Shown piece after piece: positions 5,104 to 6,555 of a DNA stretch of 6,555 nt. The position numbers and the translations under genes were made by a program. A model generated the notes under the pieces. The model was not told the origin of the DNA. It did not search any database and saw only the letters and a list, made by a program, of their open reading frames with translations. Origin of the DNA: an uncultured Thermoleophilia bacterium (GTDB lineage Bacteria; Actinomycetota; Thermoleophilia; UBA2241); NCBI GenBank assembly GCA_903921965.1, contig CAIXSE010000016.1:1-6555 (forward strand), given 5' to 3'. Position 1 is the stretch's first letter, and every line of letters starts with the position of its first letter.

Positions 5104-6548
5104 TGAGTCACCACCAGGAGTGAGACGAGGTCCAGGAACGTCTCGACCTCGAAGGGTTTGGGCAGGTACCACGCTTGCCGCCCATGCACTTCCGCGAGCG
5201 CACCGCCCGCGCCTTGGTACCCACTGGCCAGCAGGACCGGAACGCCTGCCGGCAGTTGCTTGGCGATGTCGACGCCGGACTGCCCCGGCAGCTGGAAGTC
5301 GAGGACCGCGCAGCGCCAGGCGGTGTGGCGGCGCCACACGTCGCGGCCCGCGCCGACGGCGGTGACCACGGCGCCGCACGACTCCAGCGCCTCGACCTCC
5401 GCGGCGCGGATGGCGGGGTCGTCCTCGACCACGAGGATCGGGACGCCCGCCAGACGGCTGCGGTCAGGCAGCGGCAGCGTGACGACGAACTCCGCGCCCC
5501 CGCCGCGGCGGTCCTGGGCGCGGATGTCGCCGCCCGCGGACTCCACCAGGCTCTTGACCAGCCAGAGGCCGAGGCCCGTCCCGCTCGCCTTCGTGCTGAA
5601 GAAGGCGGCGAACACGTCGCCCGACGGCAGCCCGGGGCCGCGGTCGGCGATGCGCACGGCGACCGAGCCGTCGCGGACCTTGACGCCGACGTCCACGGGA
5701 CCGAGGCCGCCGGTCACCTCCAGGGCGTTCGTGACGAGGTTGGTGATGACGGAACGGCAGTCGGCTTCCCTGAGGGCGACGCGCGGCTCACCGGGTCCCA
5801 CGCGCAGGTTGATGGCTGCGCCGTCGAACCTGGCGCGTTCTTTCCTGACCGCGTCGCGCACGACCGGCGCGAGCGGGGTGAGCGCCGTGCCCTCGGCGAG
5901 GGCGGCGTCGGGGTTGATGGAGTGCATGATCGATTTGAGGCGGTCCAGGCACTCGCGCGTCTGGGCCTTGATCACGCCGAGCTGCTCCCGGGCGACGTCG
6001 TCGCCGGTCTGGCGGCGCAGCATGAGGTTGGCGTAGAGCTCGACGGTGGCCAGCGGCGACTTGAGCTCGTGCGTCATGGCGCTGGCGATTCGTCCGACCT
6101 CGGCGAAGCGCTGCGCCTCGGCGCGGCGGCGCTCCTCGGCCAGCGCGTCCGTGATGTCGGCGAAGAACACGGCGGCGGCCCCGCCGTCGCCGAGGATGCT
6201 GACCGTGTAGCCGAGCGTCTGCTCGCCGCCGTCGACGGTCACGACGACCTGGCGGCGCACCGCTTCGGCGCCGCTGCGGCGGGCCTCACCGAGGACGTCC
6301 ACGAGCGCGGCGAGAGCCGGCGGATCGAGGAGTTCGTCCAGCCGCCGGCCCGACACGTCGCCGGCGGGCACGCCGAGCACGCGCGCGGCCGCCGGGTTGT
6401 ACACGGCGACGCGACCGTCGTCGTCCACGGCCATGGCCGCAGTCTGCACGTGCTGGAGCACGGTGCTCGCCAGCGCCTCGATGCCGTTCCTCCTCGCCCT
6501 GGATGTACGCGGCCCCGGACAGACGCGTCCCACTGGCCTCGGGAGCAT
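5100..6548 (-). CDS. Hybrid PAS sensor histidine kinase with C-terminal receiver
   Basis: 482 aa from the ATG at 6548, the outermost start visible. The PAS domain spans about 25-135 (VQTAAMAVDDDGRVAVYNPAA, FFADITD), followed by a short coiled linker. HisKA is about 145-211, with H160 in the H-box MTHELKSPL. The ATPase domain is about 225-360, with N274 in NLVTNALE, D302 in DRGPGLP and the GTGLGLWLV lid motif. The receiver is about 369-478, with D375-D376, phosphoacceptor D417 (LDFQLPGQSG), S442 and K464 in YLPKPF. All catalytic residues are present. No membrane helix is seen, so sensing appears cytoplasmic, or the sensor part lies upstream. Its own receiver suggests autoregulation or a phosphorelay. 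The start is doubtful: the first ~22 residues are Arg/Pro-rich, there is no visible SD, the frame is open to the edge, and another frame looks more protein-like there. Confidence 0.88.
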   Translation of the reverse strand: MLPRPVGRVCPGPRTSRARRNGIEALASTVLQHVQTAAMAVDDDGRVAVYNPAAARVLGVPAGDVSGRRLDELLDPPALAALVDVLGEARRSGAEAVRRQVVVTVDGGEQTLGYTVSILGDGGAAAVFFADITDALAEERRRAEAQRFAEVGRIASAMTHELKSPLATVELYANLMLRRQTGDDVAREQLGVIKAQTRECLDRLKSIMHSINPDAALAEGTALTPLAPVVRDAVRKERARFDGAAINLRVGPGEPRVALREADCRSVITNLVTNALEVTGGLGPVDVGVKVRDGSVAVRIADRGPGLPSGDVFAAFFSTKASGTGLGLWLVKSLVESAGGDIRAQDRRGGGAEFVVTLPLPDRSRLAGVPILVVEDDPAIRAAEVEALESCGAVVTAVGAGRDVWRRHTAWRCAVLDFQLPGQSGVDIAKQLPAGVPVLLASGYQGAGGALAEVHGRQAWYLPKPFEVETFLDLVSLLVVTQ

Positions 6549-6555
6549 TGTCGAC
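6487..6555 (-). other. Possible upstream kinase sequence in another frame
   Basis: Read in the frame one base off from the kinase, the last 69 bases give VDNAPEASGTRLSGAAYIQG followed by EEE. That is a more ordinary composition than the Arg/Pro-rich residues of the kinase frame over the same bases. The kinase frame becomes convincing at IEALASTVLQHV (from 6482). A one-base shift in the GAGGAGGAA stretch (6487-6495) would join them. This could be an assembly indel, a real mutation or coincidence. Confidence 0.35.

Noticed and set aside
4138..5106. Long plus-strand open frame opposite the response regulator
   Set aside because: It is the antisense shadow of a regulator with complete motifs; its product is low-complexity Ala/Arg/Val and no SD supports it.
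6550..6555. GTCGAC (a SalI site) exactly at the right edge
   Set aside because: A six-base site can occur at the edge by chance in GC-rich DNA; nothing else indicates a cloning junction.

Overview
The window is high-GC bacterial DNA with every supportable gene on the minus strand. The GuaB3-type IMP dehydrogenase-related protein at the left end, the Shine-Dalgarno (SD) sites and the GC-rich two-component genes suggest an actinobacterial genome. It may be a deep-branching class such as Coriobacteriia or Thermoleophilia, but the class cannot be settled from 6.5 kb.

Layout in transcription order, right to left: (1) a hybrid PAS histidine kinase (5100-6548, start uncertain, possible frameshift near 6490) overlaps a NarL/LuxR-type response regulator (4441-5103) by four bases. 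(2) About 570 bases follow without a gene; they hold a repeat over the regulator's stop, a GC hairpin, a clustered dyad and the leader of the next operon. (3) A three-gene surface operon: a secreted WxL-like protein (2895-3869), a membrane-anchored protein resembling the DUF916/WxL-interacting family (1871-2890), and a second secreted WxL-like paralogue (747-1814). (4) A short spacer with hairpins and a weak promoter. (5) The first 176 codons of a guaB3-type gene, running off the left edge.

The core interest is the surface operon. In Firmicutes, WxL proteins bind the cell wall non-covalently and are co-encoded with DUF916/DUF3324 proteins. Here two paralogues flank such a partner. Where WxL proteins have two Trp-x-Leu motifs, these proteins have Tyr-x-Leu and an aromatic-x-Val near the C-terminus. 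Neither has a sortase motif or a C-terminal membrane helix; only the middle protein has a membrane anchor. The inferred model is that the middle protein tethers or assembles two secreted wall or appendage subunits, possibly under control of the upstream kinase/regulator pair. A 21-bp hairpin lies at the junction between the first and second genes, inside the predicted signal-peptide coding region of the second, and may set their ratio.

Hand counts of single 60-base lines gave about 55% GC in the first surface gene, 57% in the second, 68% in the third and 75% in the kinase, so the first two surface genes differ in composition from their surroundings.
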